Below are positions 63,366-64,000 of a stretch of 64,000 bases of DNA, in pieces. The position numbers and the translations under genes were made by a program. The notes beneath the pieces were generated by a model that saw only the letters and a list, made by a program, of their open reading frames with translations, was not told the origin of the DNA and did not search any database. Numbering within the stretch: position 1 is the first letter of the stretch; the number at the start of each line of letters is the position of its first letter. Origin of the DNA: Beroe forskalii (lineage: Eukaryota > Ctenophora > Nuda > Beroida > Beroidae); NCBI GenBank assembly GCA_011033025.1, contig WFMF01000336.1:125540-189539 (forward strand), written 5' to 3'.

Positions 63366-64000
63366 AAAATCGAATACAGTATTTTGTTATGTTTGTAGTA
63401 TACCCATACACCTCTATAGATAATACGGGGGGGGGGGGTAAGGCAAACTTTGGCAAACCTTCCACTTTTTTGGAGTTTGCCAAAAAGTGTTTGCCAAAGT
63501 TTGCCATAGTTTGCCAAAGTTTGCCAAAATTTGCCAAAGTTGCCAAAAATAACCCAAAAATTTTGTTATTTCTGATTTCTTGTTCACAGTGCATGCAGGA
63601 CGTGGGCATAATGGTTTTGAGGAAGCTGAATCGATTTCAATGCTTAATTTTCATTCAGAATTTCAAGGCTTTACTGGTTCCACGTCTGAAATTCTGCAAG
63701 CCTCGCTTTTATAAAGGTATCCTAAAGGACCTGGGTTAGAATCTTCGAGGACCTTTCGGTTCAAGAAAAGATGTTTATAATTATCAAGAATGGATCCATG
63801 TATCTACCATCTACTACCAGTTCATCAGATAACGTGTCACCGGCAAATTGTGCCATGAATATGACCAAAATTAGCCTCCATTAGCATCCATGGAGGCTGA
63901 ATGGAGGCTTATTTCAAAGTAAGCCATTAGCCTCCATGGACATAAAAAATCCAAAAAAAAGCCTCCACTGTTGGAAAAAAACTGCTAAAATTTCAAAACC
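63366..64000. other. Right flank with TTTGCCAAAG repeat, no gene
   Basis: A G-homopolymer (63427-63438) is followed by a TTTGCCAAAG repeat at 63440-63550, AT-rich DNA, and degenerate CATTAGCCTCCATGG motifs at 63870-63960. A plus-strand open frame of 116 codons (63389-63739) overlaps the simple repeat and is not supported. No FAS exon is seen here. Confidence 0.5.

Noticed and set aside
1-64000. tRNA and rRNA genes
   Set aside because: No cloverleaf with A/B boxes or rRNA-like segment was recognised by eye; a covariance-model scan would be needed to be sure.

Overview
The window is nuclear DNA of an animal. The support is spliced genes with GT-AG introns, a type I animal fatty acid synthase (FAS), and a receptor built from animal modules (kringle, sushi/CCP, discoidin/fucolectin-type, PLAT) with mostly phase-1 introns. 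It also holds a mitochondrial ADCK1-type kinase, a rhodopsin-like GPCR, and LINE and Merlin-type transposons. The phylum cannot be fixed from the sequence. Repeat load and nested genes suggest a marine invertebrate, possibly non-bilaterian; that is a guess.

Layout. 1-3.9 kb: CpG-rich flank, a dispersed repeat, and a four-exon gene for a small secreted protein with three copies of a Cys-rich module. 3.9-12.8 kb (minus): second half of a FAS-like gene (rest of AT, DH, pseudo-methyltransferase and pseudo-KR region) with an intronless GPCR nested in an intron. 12.8-29.9 kb: repeat cluster with a 100-N gap, a segmental duplication, two dead Merlin copies (one split by a MITE that is itself split by a LINE) and inverted minisatellites. 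29.9-49.2 kb (plus): a giant mosaic receptor gene. 49.9-51.5 kb: ADCK1. 52.6-60.7 kb (plus): first half of a FAS-like gene (promoter, KS, first AT exon). 42.7-47.0 kb and 60.5-63.4 kb form an inverted duplication. Each arm carries the last sushi exons of the receptor and the first AT exon of FAS in convergent orientation.

Main messages. (1) Both FAS halves join in phase. The inverted arms flank exactly the segment whose flip would put the KS half on the minus strand upstream of the AT/DH half, so an inversion (real, polymorphic or an assembly error) is likely. (2) At many exon-intron borders the end of an exon plus its splice site is repeated in tandem, including in both FAS halves and the receptor. 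Splice-site-spanning minisatellites look like a habit of this genome. (3) Several otherwise intact exons carry a single-base shift inside a homopolymer, so the broken frames are better explained by sequence error than by decay. (4) The FAS promoter shows two CACGTG boxes, two inverted CCAAT boxes and a TATA box in close order.
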